Notes under the pieces: model-generated | The model's input: the letters and a program-made list of their open reading frames with translations, nothing else | Databases searched by the model: none | What the model was told of the DNA's origin: nothing | Translations under genes and position numbers: made by a program | NCBI GenBank assembly: GCA_017647405.1 | Contig: JAGCKR010000062.1 | Span: forward strand, 62,001 to 126,000 | Direction of reading: 5' to 3' | DNA from: Alphaproteobacteria bacterium | GTDB taxonomy: Bacteria > Pseudomonadota > Alphaproteobacteria > CAAHEQ01 > UBA3637 | Length of the DNA: 64,000 bases | In this document: positions 17,130 to 25,164 of the stretch, piece by piece | Position numbering within the stretch: position 1 is the first letter of the stretch | How the letters are laid out: every line of letters starts with the position of its first letter

Positions 17130-17921
17130 ATGAAAAAACACCCGCTTAGTTCACTTTCTTTTTTAAAACCACTTCCTGCTTTAGAAAACACGTCTTTTAA
17201 AGAAATCATAGAAGACGCAGAAAAATCTTATAAAAATGAAACCGCAATTCCCATGAAAAAAGAAACAAAAGAAAACAGAAAAATTTTATCGCCTCTAAAA
17301 AAAAGAAATGAATCCACGCCCCTCATCAAAGAGATTAAAATCCCTTCGGATGATCCTTTTTTTCAAGAAAATGAATCGGATGAAACAGCCTTCAAACTCA
17401 TTGAAGAAAATGCTGAAAAATTCAAATCAGAATTTAAAGAAATCACCAATCAATTCAAAGAGCAAATTAAAGAACTTAATGTTGACCTTCAAGAATCAAA
17501 AAAGCGACTGGACATGCTGTTAAATTTGAAAAATCAATCCCATTCTTCTTTCTTTAAAAACTTTTTTAAGAAAAAAAATAAAGCATTGACCATAGCTGAA
17601 AATAACGAGGAAATAAATAAAGAAGTGATTCTTTCACCTTCTAAAATCAGCAATTCAAAAATGCTTCTTTCCTATGCTTCTGATTGGACGCGCACCATCT
17701 TTTCAGATCGCATCTTATTTAAGGCAATTCCGGGCTCCGGAACCATTTTATTGATTTTACCAAAGGGAAATATACGTTTTATACAATTTAATTATAAAAA
17801 CACTCCCATTCACCCCACCCAAGAACATTTCATCAAACATCTGATGCCCCATAAAGTTTATGAATTTAAGCAATTTATTGATTATAGAACCTGGATTTAT
17901 GAAGAAATGAGAAAAATTTAA
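17130..17921 (+). CDS. Coiled-coil protein with a possible VRR-NUC-like end
   Basis: The 263-residue protein is unrecognised as a whole. Residues 1-90 are charged and probably disordered. About 90-135 form a Lys/Glu coiled coil. From about 175 there is a compact domain with Ile-Pro-Gly-Ser-Gly-Thr, a Leu-Pro-Lys-Gly-Asn strand and a Pro-x-x-Glu-His-Phe helix, which loosely recalls VRR-NUC nucleases without clear catalytic residues. The start follows AAGGAG. A DUF6362-like gene comes 42 bases later. The pair may be a phage or plasmid remnant. Confidence 0.65.
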   Translation: MKKHPLSSLSFLKPLPALENTSFKEIIEDAEKSYKNETAIPMKKETKENRKILSPLKKRNESTPLIKEIKIPSDDPFFQENESDETAFKLIEENAEKFKSEFKEITNQFKEQIKELNVDLQESKKRLDMLLNLKNQSHSSFFKNFFKKKNKALTIAENNEEINKEVILSPSKISNSKMLLSYASDWTRTIFSDRILFKAIPGSGTILLILPKGNIRFIQFNYKNTPIHPTQEHFIKHLMPHKVYEFKQFIDYRTWIYEEMRKI

Positions 17922-17963
17922 TCAATTTATTTGTTTTATCACTCATTTTTTAGGAGAATTTAA

Positions 17964-18341
17964 ATGGCTCAATTTTCATTAGACGATGTAAAACTTCAAA
18001 TCAAAAAAGCATGTCAAATTTATAGAAAATATCCAACACCTAAACCTAAACAACCACATAGTTGTCTGGCTTCAAGCATAATTTCCACTGCAAATGAAAA
18101 TTATAACAGTCCCCTTTCCCCTACCCCCAAAGAAATTGACATGGCCGATACCGTTCAATTTGTCTGGCTAAATTGGGTAACACCAACCGAACGGCGGATT
18201 TTGTGGCAAAAATACGATGGCGTTCCTTGGAAAATTTTAGCCTATGATGAAGGTATGACCATTCGTCAGGCCAGATATAAAGCACAAAAAGCCCTTGAAA
18301 AAATTCTTTCAATCCTCATAAAAGAATCAAAAAATCAATAA
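17964..18341 (+). CDS. DUF6362-like helix-turn-helix protein
   Basis: In this 125-residue protein the second half reads Thr-Glu-Arg-Arg-Ile-Leu-Trp, then Trp-Lys-Ile-Leu-Ala and Thr-Ile-Arg-Gln-Ala-Arg-x-Lys-Ala. This is the pattern I know from DUF6362 proteins of phages and prophages in alphaproteobacteria, which look like small HTH DNA binders near terminase genes. AGGAGAA precedes the ATG. No other phage gene is adjacent, so this is either a remnant or a domesticated regulator. Its role is inferred only from the fold. Confidence 0.6.
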   Translation: MAQFSLDDVKLQIKKACQIYRKYPTPKPKQPHSCLASSIISTANENYNSPLSPTPKEIDMADTVQFVWLNWVTPTERRILWQKYDGVPWKILAYDEGMTIRQARYKAQKALEKILSILIKESKNQ

Positions 18342-18354
18342 CTTGCAATATATA

Positions 18355-18383
18355 TTGCCGTTTTTTGCTTTTTATTGTATAAT
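18355..18383 (+). promoter_or_regulatory. Promoter of the ankyrin gene
   Basis: TTGCCG (18355-18360), 17 bases, TATAAT (18378-18383). A longer reading frame beginning at 18375 would start inside the -10 box, which supports the start at 18420. Confidence 0.7.
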
Positions 18384-18419
18384 AGATATATAAGATATAA
18401 AAGAAAGGAGGCGGTGCAC

Positions 18420-19136
18420 ATGACTGAAATTGATAAAAAAATCCTTGCCAGATTTATGCGTTTTTGCGCCGCCAACAACAATACCGAAGATTTGGAATTG
18501 GCTTTACGATTGGGCGCGGATCCGAACCTTGCCGATAAAAACGGCTATAATGCCATGCATGTCGCCGCTTTTTCCGGCTCCGATCAAACGATTGAACTAT
18601 TAGCCGAATTTGGCGGTAATATCAATGTGCATGACCGCTTTGGCAAAACACCTTTACAATTTTCCGCATTAAGCGCCAAAAATCAAACAACGAAAAAATT
18701 ACTTGATTTAGGAGCAAATCCAAACTTGGGTGATTTAAATGGTTTTTGTCCATTGCATATTGCAACGCAACATAACAATAAAGAAATTGTTTCCCTACTT
18801 TTAAAAAACAAGGCTGATCCGGATAAAAAAGATAAATACGGACAAAGCGCTTTACATTGGGCCGCTTTTTATGGAAATGAAGAAATTGTGGATTTACTCA
18901 TCAACTCTCATGCCAATATCAATTTGCCAAATAATAATGGGCAAACGCCCCTTGTTTATGCGCTGAAAGCAAAAAATAAAAATATTGCAAAAAGGTTAAT
19001 TCAAGCAGGTGCCAAAGAGATAAATACCGATAAAAAATATGTAACACCTATGAATTATGTGATCAAAAAACAGGAAAAACAACAAAAAACCGTGTTAAAA
19101 GAAAAACACGTTCAGCACTTTAAAAGAACAAGATAA
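18420..19136 (+). CDS. Ankyrin-repeat protein
   Basis: The 238-residue protein consists of about six ankyrin repeats of 33 residues with clear Gly-x-Asn-Ala-Met-His-Val-Ala-Ala, Gly-Lys-Thr-Pro-Leu, Gly-Phe-Cys-Pro-Leu-His-Ile-Ala and Gly-Gln-Ser-Ala-Leu-His-Trp-Ala-Ala openings and Gly-Ala-Asp/Asn-Pro-Asn turns. Ankyrin stacks bind proteins; no catalytic domain is attached. There is no signal peptide. I chose the ATG at 18420, after AAAGGAGG. In host-associated alphaproteobacteria such proteins are often effectors, but nothing in the sequence proves secretion. Confidence 0.92.
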   Translation: MTEIDKKILARFMRFCAANNNTEDLELALRLGADPNLADKNGYNAMHVAAFSGSDQTIELLAEFGGNINVHDRFGKTPLQFSALSAKNQTTKKLLDLGANPNLGDLNGFCPLHIATQHNNKEIVSLLLKNKADPDKKDKYGQSALHWAAFYGNEEIVDLLINSHANINLPNNNGQTPLVYALKAKNKNIAKRLIQAGAKEINTDKKYVTPMNYVIKKQEKQQKTVLKEKHVQHFKRTR

Positions 19137-19187
19137 CATTTTGAATTAAATAATTAAAAAAAAATTTAATTTTATTTAAAAAAGGTA

Positions 19188-19216
19188 TTGACAGTTATAT
19201 TTTTAATCTCTATATT
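19188..19216 (+). promoter_or_regulatory. Promoter of the candidate small RNA
   Basis: TTGACA (19188-19193), 17 bases, TATATT (19211-19216). No credible start codon with a Shine-Dalgarno site follows before the terminator. Confidence 0.75.
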
Positions 19217-19222
19217 GAAAAT

Positions 19223-19349
19223 GTTAGGGTTAGATTAGGCGCTTTATCTTTCATCTTCCTCCCTTTGGTAAAGTGCCTTCTTTTGAAATTTTAAGTTAGC
19301 ACTCTGTCGCTCTTCCTCCCTTTTTATTGACAGAGTGCTTCTTTTTTTA
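19223..19349 (+). ncRNA. Candidate small RNA with two anti-Shine-Dalgarno hairpin loops
   Basis: Between a near-consensus promoter and a T-run lie two hairpins. The first stem pairs 19238-19246 with 19269-19277 (9 bp, one G-T). The second pairs 19299-19308 with 19329-19338 (10 bp, perfect) and is followed by TTCTTTTTTT, so it is also the terminator. Both loops are about 20 bases and carry the same 12-mer, CTTCCTCCCTTT (19255-19266 and 19312-19323). The C-rich loop is complementary to ribosome-binding sites. Alphaproteobacterial CcsR ('cuckoo') and alpha-r15 RNAs use CCUCCUCCC-type loops in this way. The likely role is translational repression of mRNAs; targets are unknown. Confidence 0.7.
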
Positions 19350-20390
19350 TCAATCATGCAAATATTGAAAATCACCCCTGCAACTGATAAGTTGTTTCTG
19401 GGAATTTTGATTATTCGAAACAGAAGCGGAAACAATTTTACACGGATTATTTCTGCTTTCAAATTTTATCGATTGACCAACTAAGCCCATATCAGTATTT
19501 GATGTTTCGTTCATTAATTCGGTAAAAGCCTCTTTCTTTAACTTGCAAGCAGTTTGAAAAGGCGATAATCCCGTTTCATCAACAGCATGAATATCCGCTC
19601 CATGAGCAAGCAAAACTTGGAATGACTTATAAAAGGATTTTTGAACGGCATAATTTGCAAAAGAAACTTTTTTTCCTTCTTCATTAATGATATATTCATT
19701 CGTTGATTTTTTCTGTTGCATCAACATCATCAAACAACGCGGACGATTGTTCTGGATTGCCAACACCTGCGCAGAAGAACCTTTTCCATCCAAATTCGTT
19801 GTTTTCGCGCCGGCATTAATCAAAAATTGAACAATAGTGGAATGATTTGCCCCACTGGCAATTCCTCGACAAACTAAGGCATGATATAATGGTTTTAACC
19901 CCTTTTTATCCGGCTGATTCACATCAGCTCCCATTTTAATAATATCACTCACCATCTTTAAATTTGCATTGTTAATAGCATTGATTAGCGGTGTTGATTG
20001 ATATTGAGAGGTATTAATATTTTTATCTGCCCCCAACAATTTCTCATATTCCCCTGAATTTTCCTCATAAACAGCATCATAAAAATCTTTTGTTGCCACC
20101 GAAAAATTTTTCAAATCTTCATATATTTGTTGAGTGGAAATCTCACCTTTTTGCATTTTAAACAACAACGAATGGGCATAGTTTAAAACCTTAATTTCCC
20201 GACTTGAAAAAACTCTCGAATAATCAAAGGTTCCGCCGATATATCTTTCTGTTTCATTCAAAAACAGATTTAATATAACTTCTTTACGCGGACATTCTTC
20301 CCGACCGGTCAACGCCTTTTCTTTTTGAATATATTTTTCTAAAAGAATATAAAAATTTTCTTTTAACTGTTGAATTGTTTTTTCTTTCAT
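19350..20390 (-). CDS. Ankyrin-repeat protein with alpha-helical N-terminus
   Basis: In this 346-residue protein, residues 1-110 are helical and charged with no recognised family. From about 115 come degenerate ankyrin repeats (Gln-Ser-Thr-Pro-Leu-Ile-Asn-Ala, Gly-Ala-Asp-Val-Asn-Gln-Pro-Asp, Gly-Leu-Lys-Pro-Leu, Gly-Ala-Asp-Ile-His-Ala-Val-Asp-Glu-Thr-Gly). The C-terminal 50 residues are Ser/Asn-rich and probably disordered. AAGGTGG precedes the ATG. Its stop (TGA at 19350-19352, followed at once by TAA) abuts the small-RNA terminator; the two units converge. Likely a protein-binding protein of unknown partner. Confidence 0.88.
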   Translation of the reverse strand: MKEKTIQQLKENFYILLEKYIQKEKALTGREECPRKEVILNLFLNETERYIGGTFDYSRVFSSREIKVLNYAHSLLFKMQKGEISTQQIYEDLKNFSVATKDFYDAVYEENSGEYEKLLGADKNINTSQYQSTPLINAINNANLKMVSDIIKMGADVNQPDKKGLKPLYHALVCRGIASGANHSTIVQFLINAGAKTTNLDGKGSSAQVLAIQNNRPRCLMMLMQQKKSTNEYIINEEGKKVSFANYAVQKSFYKSFQVLLAHGADIHAVDETGLSPFQTACKLKKEAFTELMNETSNTDMGLVGQSIKFESRNNPCKIVSASVSNNQNSQKQLISCRGDFQYLHD

Positions 20391-20540
20391 TTAACCACCT
20401 TTTTTTATTGGTATGTCTTTTGAGCCTAACAAATCAAAACTCCTTTGTCAAACAATTTATAGATATTTTTATAATTCCACACCAAAGCGCTAACTGAAAG
20501 CTTTTATTAAAAACGGTATATCTTTTTGATAAACCAATAA

Positions 20541-20568
20541 AAAAAACCGATCTCAACAGACCGGTTTT
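20541..20568 (-). terminator. Terminator of the lemA/TPM unit
   Basis: On the minus strand, AAAACCG pairs with CGGTTTT around a 12-base loop, followed by T residues. Confidence 0.65.
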
Positions 20569-20575
20569 CTTTTTT

Positions 20576-21346
20576 TTACCATCGACCGGAAGACCCACCA
20601 CCGCCAAAACGCCCGCCTTTACCTTTAAAAACAGAACGCCCTGTTCTTTTGGGAAAATGATAACCGATTTTAAATGAGGAACCCCCTTTCTGATTATCTC
20701 TGACAGGCGTTCTTTTTCCAAAGAAAATTTCTTTGATAACCACATAAATAAACGTTATAAAAAAACAGGCAAAAACACATAAAAAGAAAGCAATTCCTAA
20801 TGGCATTGACTCTTTTTGATCAAAGGAAGAAAAACTCTCGCCAAAACTTATCTAAGAGCTTAACGCAGTTACTATTGCATTCACACCATTTAAAATACCA
20901 TTCCGATAGTCATTTTTTCGAAAATAAGGCAACACCTCTTTTTCAATAACCTGATGCGCCCAAACATCCGTTATTATTCCTTCAAGCCCATATCCAACCT
21001 CTAAACGCGTTTGCCTTTCATTTGGAGCAATTAAAAATAACAATCCATTATCTTTTTGCTTTTCCCCTAAGGCCCAAAATCTTGCAAGTCGCAAAGCATA
21101 TTCTTCAATTTCTTTTCCATTTAACGTGGAAACGGTTGCAACAACAACTTGATTAGGTTCCAAACGCTCCAAAATAGCTGAAATTTTATTTTCCGTCTCA
21201 ACATCTAAAATATTTGCCTGATCAACAACGCGTCCCGTTAAAGTCGGCAAAGCCGTTTTCTCATAAAAAGATGGACGAATTAAATCCGTCCATCCAACAA
21301 AAGAGAAAAAATAACAAAACAAAAATAAAATAATATTTCTTCTCAT
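20576..21346 (-). pseudogene. TPM-domain (YgcG-like) protein broken by an in-frame TAG
   Basis: The first 164 codons encode a signal peptide and a TPM domain (Gly-Arg-Val-Val-Asp-Gln-Ala-Asn-Ile-Leu, then Gly-Tyr-Gly-Leu-Glu-Gly). TAG at 20852-20854 ends this frame. In the same frame the missing C-terminus follows: Ile-Ser-Phe-Gly-Glu, a transmembrane helix and the Gly-rich Phe-Gly-Gly-Gly-Gly-Ser-Ser-Gly-Arg-Trp tail usual in this family. So one nonsense codon, not a frameshift, splits a 256-codon gene. The start overlaps the lemA stop as ATGA. The N-terminal piece could still be made as a soluble periplasmic TPM domain. Known role: envelope-associated, often paired with LemA. Confidence 0.75.
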
Positions 21347-21951
21347 ATCTCACAGACCTTTTTTAAAATTGCACAACAGGAACCTTCTTTTTTCTTTTGT
21401 TCAATTTCAAATGTTTCCTTAACTGTTAATTCTGTAAAATTTTGAGCGATCCAATTATTAGGTATTTTTCTGATTTTAATGTTAAAATATCTAATAGCTT
21501 CAACATAATCCTTTCTTGCAACAGCAATGCGATTTTCCGTTCCTTCAAGCTGGCTTTGCAAAGATAAAAAGTTTTCATCTGCTTTTAAATCAGGATATTG
21601 CTCAGCAACTGCCATCAAACGAGATAAAGCTGAAGAAAGATTGCCTTGTGCTTGTTGAAATTTTTCAATTGCTTCTGCATTATTTAATTCATCAACTGAA
21701 ATAGTTACACTTGTTGCCTTTGCTCTTGCTTCAATCACTTCTTTTAACACGGTTTCTTCATGAGAGGCATATCCTTTAACCGTATTCACCAAATTCGGTA
21801 TTAAATCGGCCCGACGTTCATATTGATTAAGCACTTGACTCCAAGTTGATTTAACATTCTCATCCAAAACAACAAGAGAATTAATCACATTTACGCAATA
21901 AAACCCTCATAAAACGGCAATAGTTACAATAGCTAAAATTATTTTTTTCAT
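21343..21951 (-). pseudogene. lemA: LemA protein with an in-frame TGA in its membrane anchor
   Basis: The conserved LemA core is intact (Leu-Asp-Glu-Asn-Val-Lys-x-x-Trp-Ser-Gln-Val, Gln-Tyr-Glu-Arg-Arg-Ala-Asp-Leu-Ile-Pro-Asn-Leu-Val) over 181 codons from a GTG at 21888. The expected N-terminal membrane helix is encoded upstream in the same frame from an ATG at 21951, with AAGG ahead, but is interrupted by TGA at 21907-21909 (reading ...Ala-Val-Leu-stop-Gly-Phe-Tyr). Without readthrough LemA would lose its anchor. The next gene overlaps by ATGA and also has a nonsense codon. Standard LemA is an inner-membrane protein with a periplasmic helical bundle. Confidence 0.75.
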
Positions 21952-22020
21952 TTTTACCTTCCCCATCTGTTTTTTTACATACTTTGAGATATAACAAACC
22001 TCCATTCAAAAATAAATAAA

Positions 22021-22047
22021 AAAAAGAGCGGATTACCGCTCTTTTTT
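22021..22047 (-). terminator. Terminator of the second seven-module gene
   Basis: AAAAAGAGCGG and CCGCTCTTTTT form an 11-bp stem with an ATTA loop. Confidence 0.85.
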
Positions 22048-22050
22048 GTC

Positions 22051-24225
22051 TTATACCCGACCCAACTGTTTCAGTCGATTTAAAATAAAATGCCTCATCG
22101 ATAATTTTGACTCTTTTACCCTTTGCGCAAAAACAGTCAAATTAATTCCCATTTGTGCCATTTCGTTTCTGTATTTTTTAAAAAACGTTGAAAAACCGTT
22201 TACATCAATACAAACTTTCACTGAACCGCTTTCTTTTTGTCTTCGATACGAAAAAATCGGTTTTGTAATCAATGTGTCTGCTTCATTCTTTGTTACAAAC
22301 ATATCATTCATGCACTTTTGAACAACGAAGTCTTCCATTTTAACAATGGTGTTTCTGCTATCTTTTCCCATACCTTTAAATAAATCGGCGATTGTCAAAT
22401 GCTCAGGCATTTTTGTGGAAATTTTGATTTCACCGGCCAAATCCTTTATAACAAGGTCTGAAATTTTCAATTCTTCTTGGTGTTTTTTCGCAAAATGCAC
22501 CAACATATCTTTTTTAATTCCATAAAAAATCATCCCTTTGCCGTCATGTTGCATTGCCACAAACATAGGTTTTTGTAACAACACACCATTTTCATCATAA
22601 GTTGGATATGTTTCATTCAAATATTTTTCTCTGGTTGTTTTTATAATATTTGTCTTTGACTGATGAAAAACTTTTGGAAAATCATAAAGAGGAACAAAGT
22701 CTTCTGTATAATTAATCACTTCTTTTTCACCCAAAAGTTTTTCAAGTGCATCTTTTTTAATACCGTTTTTGATCAAAAAATGGCGATGATTGGAAATAAA
22801 ACTTTTAAGCGCTTGTTCATTTTTGAAAACCGTCACAATACCCACACCGGAACGAACCGTTTGAAAAACAGGTGCTTTTTGAGTCAAACCCATTTCATCT
22901 TTATATTCATATGTTTCATCTTTAAAAAGGGTTTTAATCTTATTAGAAAGCTCTTTATGAAATCTGCCATCCGTTGTTAAATATTGATAGAAATCATCAA
23001 ACACAATCATTTGACTATCCTTATAAGGAATTTTTTGAACACCACTGCGATCCAAAATAAATTCTCTTCTGGTGCCAAAAGATTCCAAAAGGTCCTGATG
23101 TTGCATTAAAAAAGTATCTAAATATGCTTTAGGCATATAATATCCTTTTTGCCCTTTAAAATAAAATTCTTTAAAGACAGGATATTCTTTTTCATCCGAC
23201 AATTTTATTTTTAAGCTATCAACCCCTTTTTCCTCTAAAAATTGCGTTATTTTTTTCAACAACTTAGGGCTGTTTAATAAGATTTGCACGTCTTTCAACG
23301 AATAAAGTTGCCCACGCCCTATCAACTTTGGTTTATCAGCCAAAACATGCGCAAAATTTTTAAATCCGATTTTACGAAGCTCTGCTTCATGATGCGAAAC
23401 AAAAGATCTTAATCCTCGCTTATCAATGCTCAAATACCTCTCATCCGTATAACTGAAACAAGGAAGTGTTTCAACTTTTCCCTCTTCATTTTTGAATGTA
23501 AATGTTTCATCTAAACAGTTATTGATAATAAAGTCTTTTAAAAGAAGATCTTTATTTTCAGTCATATTCAGCTCACGTAATACGCCTCTTAAACTGATAA
23601 TCGTTGAAGCTGAATCTAATCGCGCTGCCTCTTTTTTAATTAATTCTTTATATCTTTTCATAAAAGAAGAATAGGCATCTTTTTTCATCACAATACTGGA
23701 TCTGCCAGCTTTTCCTTTTGAAAAAGCAAAAACAGGCTCCATGTGAATATATCCTTTTGAATCAGTAACCGGATATTTCGCATCCAAATAATTGTCTTTC
23801 ACATATTTGCATAATTCACTGACACATTTTGTATTCGGAGATAATTTTGCCATAACTTCCCATAGATTAACAACGCTCTCACTACCGGCCGTTACTCTTG
23901 GCAATTCATAAATCACCGATTTCAACATTTCAGCAGAAACGCCAAAATTGATTAAATCTTTTTCATATTTTTTAATAAAATATTGAATAGCGCGTTTATC
24001 AATAAATAAATTTTTGGCAGTAATCTTAACACTGGTTCCATAAAAAACCGAAAGAATTTCGCCATTTTCGTCTACAAAACGTTCATCAACGCCTTCTTTT
24101 AAAATAAATTTAAATAACTTTGAAACAAAAGCACCCTTTTTCCCTATAAATGCACAAAATTCACTCAATGAGATTAAATTATTCATCCCAACATTAAAAT
24201 TAACTTTTTTATTATTGAAAGACAT
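22051..24225 (-). CDS. Seven-module repeat protein, paralogue of the 1.3-3.6 kb gene
   Basis: This 724-residue protein has seven modules in the same order as the 733-residue protein at 1353-3554. For example, Ile-Ile-Ser-Leu-Arg-Gly opens module 3 in both, Gly-Glu-Lys-x ... Thr-Glu-Asp-Phe-Val joins modules 5 and 6, and both end with Phe-Ile-Leu-Asn followed by Arg-Leu. Module hairpins carry Leu-Asp-Glu-Thr-Phe, Leu-Asn-Glu-Thr-Tyr or Lys-Asp-Glu-Thr-Tyr and Asp-Glu-Asn/Met-Gly. The ATG at 24225 follows GAGGGG; the longer reading would need a TTG at 24246. It stands alone, with its own promoter and terminator. Function unknown. Confidence 0.87.
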   Translation of the reverse strand: MSFNNKKVNFNVGMNNLISLSEFCAFIGKKGAFVSKLFKFILKEGVDERFVDENGEILSVFYGTSVKITAKNLFIDKRAIQYFIKKYEKDLINFGVSAEMLKSVIYELPRVTAGSESVVNLWEVMAKLSPNTKCVSELCKYVKDNYLDAKYPVTDSKGYIHMEPVFAFSKGKAGRSSIVMKKDAYSSFMKRYKELIKKEAARLDSASTIISLRGVLRELNMTENKDLLLKDFIINNCLDETFTFKNEEGKVETLPCFSYTDERYLSIDKRGLRSFVSHHEAELRKIGFKNFAHVLADKPKLIGRGQLYSLKDVQILLNSPKLLKKITQFLEEKGVDSLKIKLSDEKEYPVFKEFYFKGQKGYYMPKAYLDTFLMQHQDLLESFGTRREFILDRSGVQKIPYKDSQMIVFDDFYQYLTTDGRFHKELSNKIKTLFKDETYEYKDEMGLTQKAPVFQTVRSGVGIVTVFKNEQALKSFISNHRHFLIKNGIKKDALEKLLGEKEVINYTEDFVPLYDFPKVFHQSKTNIIKTTREKYLNETYPTYDENGVLLQKPMFVAMQHDGKGMIFYGIKKDMLVHFAKKHQEELKISDLVIKDLAGEIKISTKMPEHLTIADLFKGMGKDSRNTIVKMEDFVVQKCMNDMFVTKNEADTLITKPIFSYRRQKESGSVKVCIDVNGFSTFFKKYRNEMAQMGINLTVFAQRVKESKLSMRHFILNRLKQLGRV

Positions 24226-24259
24226 GTTCCCCTCTTTGTTAACCAATTAATTTTTAAAG

Positions 24260-24288
24260 AGTATAACATATCTTTTGTTTTTTGTCAA
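24260..24288 (-). promoter_or_regulatory. Promoter of the second seven-module gene
   Basis: On the minus strand: TTGACA (24288-24283), 17 bases, TATACT (24265-24260). Confidence 0.8.
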
Positions 24289-24350
24289 GAAATATTTATA
24301 TTTTATAAAATCACTTTAAAAAAGCTTTGCATAATGCTTATCTACGAAAC

Positions 24351-24382
24351 AAAAAAAGCAAGTCAAAAACTTGCTTTTTTAT
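24351..24382 (-). terminator. Terminator of the FTR-like/pgpA operon
   Basis: AAAAAAGCAAGT and ACTTGCTTTTTT form a 12-bp stem around CAAAA. Confidence 0.85.
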
Positions 24383-24408
24383 TTTAAAAACACTTATAAA
24401 AAAAACAC

Positions 24409-24651
24409 TTATTCCGGTTTTTTAAATAAATTACAGTGACAATGTCCTTTTTCTTCGATTTCTTTTTCATGTTCACCGCAAGGGCAAAAACCTCTGCTCA
24501 CATCGCAAGGACAGCATCCTTTACAAGCATTTAAACACCGATTGATAATACGATCAGCAAATGGTGTCAATTCATATCCTTTTGCTTTGGCATATAATTC
24601 TGCAGCATGTTTAAAATGTGCATTATTATTCAAAATTTCTTCTTCTGTCAT
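24409..24651 (-). CDS. Ferredoxin-thioredoxin reductase catalytic-like protein
   Basis: This 80-residue protein contains the CPC (47-49), CPC (56-58) and CHC (71-73) cysteine pairs that in FTR beta subunits hold a 4Fe-4S cluster beside a redox disulfide. Extra Cys occur at 39, 43 and 46. The spacing between the first two pairs is shorter than in plant FTR, so activity with thioredoxin is not assured. It suggests ferredoxin-driven thiol reduction in an anaerobe. AAAAGGAG precedes the ATG. It is the last gene of a leftward run with pgpA. Confidence 0.7.
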   Translation of the reverse strand: MTEEEILNNNAHFKHAAELYAKAKGYELTPFADRIINRCLNACKGCCPCDVSRGFCPCGEHEKEIEEKGHCHCNLFKKPE

Positions 24652-24667
24652 TTTATACTCCTTTTAA

Positions 24668-25147
24668 TTACAAGACAAAAATATTTATTAAAAGCAACAA
24701 AACTGCCGCATAAAATCCAGCAAAAACATCATCGCTCATAACACCAAAAGCCCCTACAACCTTTTTATCAAAAAAAGAACAAGGCCAAATTTTCACAATA
24801 TCAAAAAGCCTAAAAAGGGCAAAACCTAAACATAAATTAAGCCATGAAAAAGGCATAACAACGGCAACAAAAAGAAAACTGATTACCTGCCCTGCCGTTT
24901 CATCAATCACAACAAATCCGGGATCTTTATCTTTACTTGTTTTTAAAACTTCATTAGTCGCCCAAATACCCAACAAATAAACTAAAATTGAAACAATTAA
25001 AACAGCTTCCCAACCAAGCGCATAAGCAACGCCGGCTAAGGGTAATGAGCAAAAAGAACCAACAGTTCCTGGCGCGATTTTACTTTTTCCAGAATAAAAA
25101 AATGTTGCAATTAATTCAGCAAAATTTATGTTCTTATCTTTTTTCAT
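24668..25147 (-). CDS. pgpA: Phosphatidylglycerophosphatase A
   Basis: PgpA dephosphorylates phosphatidylglycerol phosphate in the inner membrane. The 159-residue protein has the family's Ala-Pro-Gly-Thr-Val-Gly-Ser near the N-terminus, Asp-Pro-x-Phe-Val-Val-Ile-Asp-Glu in the middle, Phe-Arg-Leu-Phe-Asp-Ile-x-Lys-x-Trp-Pro, and Gly-x-Met-Ser-Asp-Asp-Val-x-Ala-Gly near the end, with hydrophobic helices between. It lies 16 bases before the FTR-like gene and 17 bases after the membrane-protein gene, so the three are probably cotranscribed. Confidence 0.93.
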   Translation of the reverse strand: MKKDKNINFAELIATFFYSGKSKIAPGTVGSFCSLPLAGVAYALGWEAVLIVSILVYLLGIWATNEVLKTSKDKDPGFVVIDETAGQVISFLFVAVVMPFSWLNLCLGFALFRLFDIVKIWPCSFFDKKVVGAFGVMSDDVFAGFYAAVLLLLINIFVL

Positions 25148-25164
25148 TCGAATACCTTTTTTTA

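Noticed and set aside
19244-19462. Minus-strand 72-residue open frame across the small RNA
   Set aside because: It overlaps the ankyrin gene 3' end in another frame, has no ribosome site and reads through a terminator hairpin.
21343-21951. UGA reassigned to Trp, to explain the TGA in lemA
   Set aside because: uvrA, leuS and others encode Trp with TGG and contain no internal TGA. TGA also ends several genes (47781, 50547, 19350), twice as an ATGA overlap.
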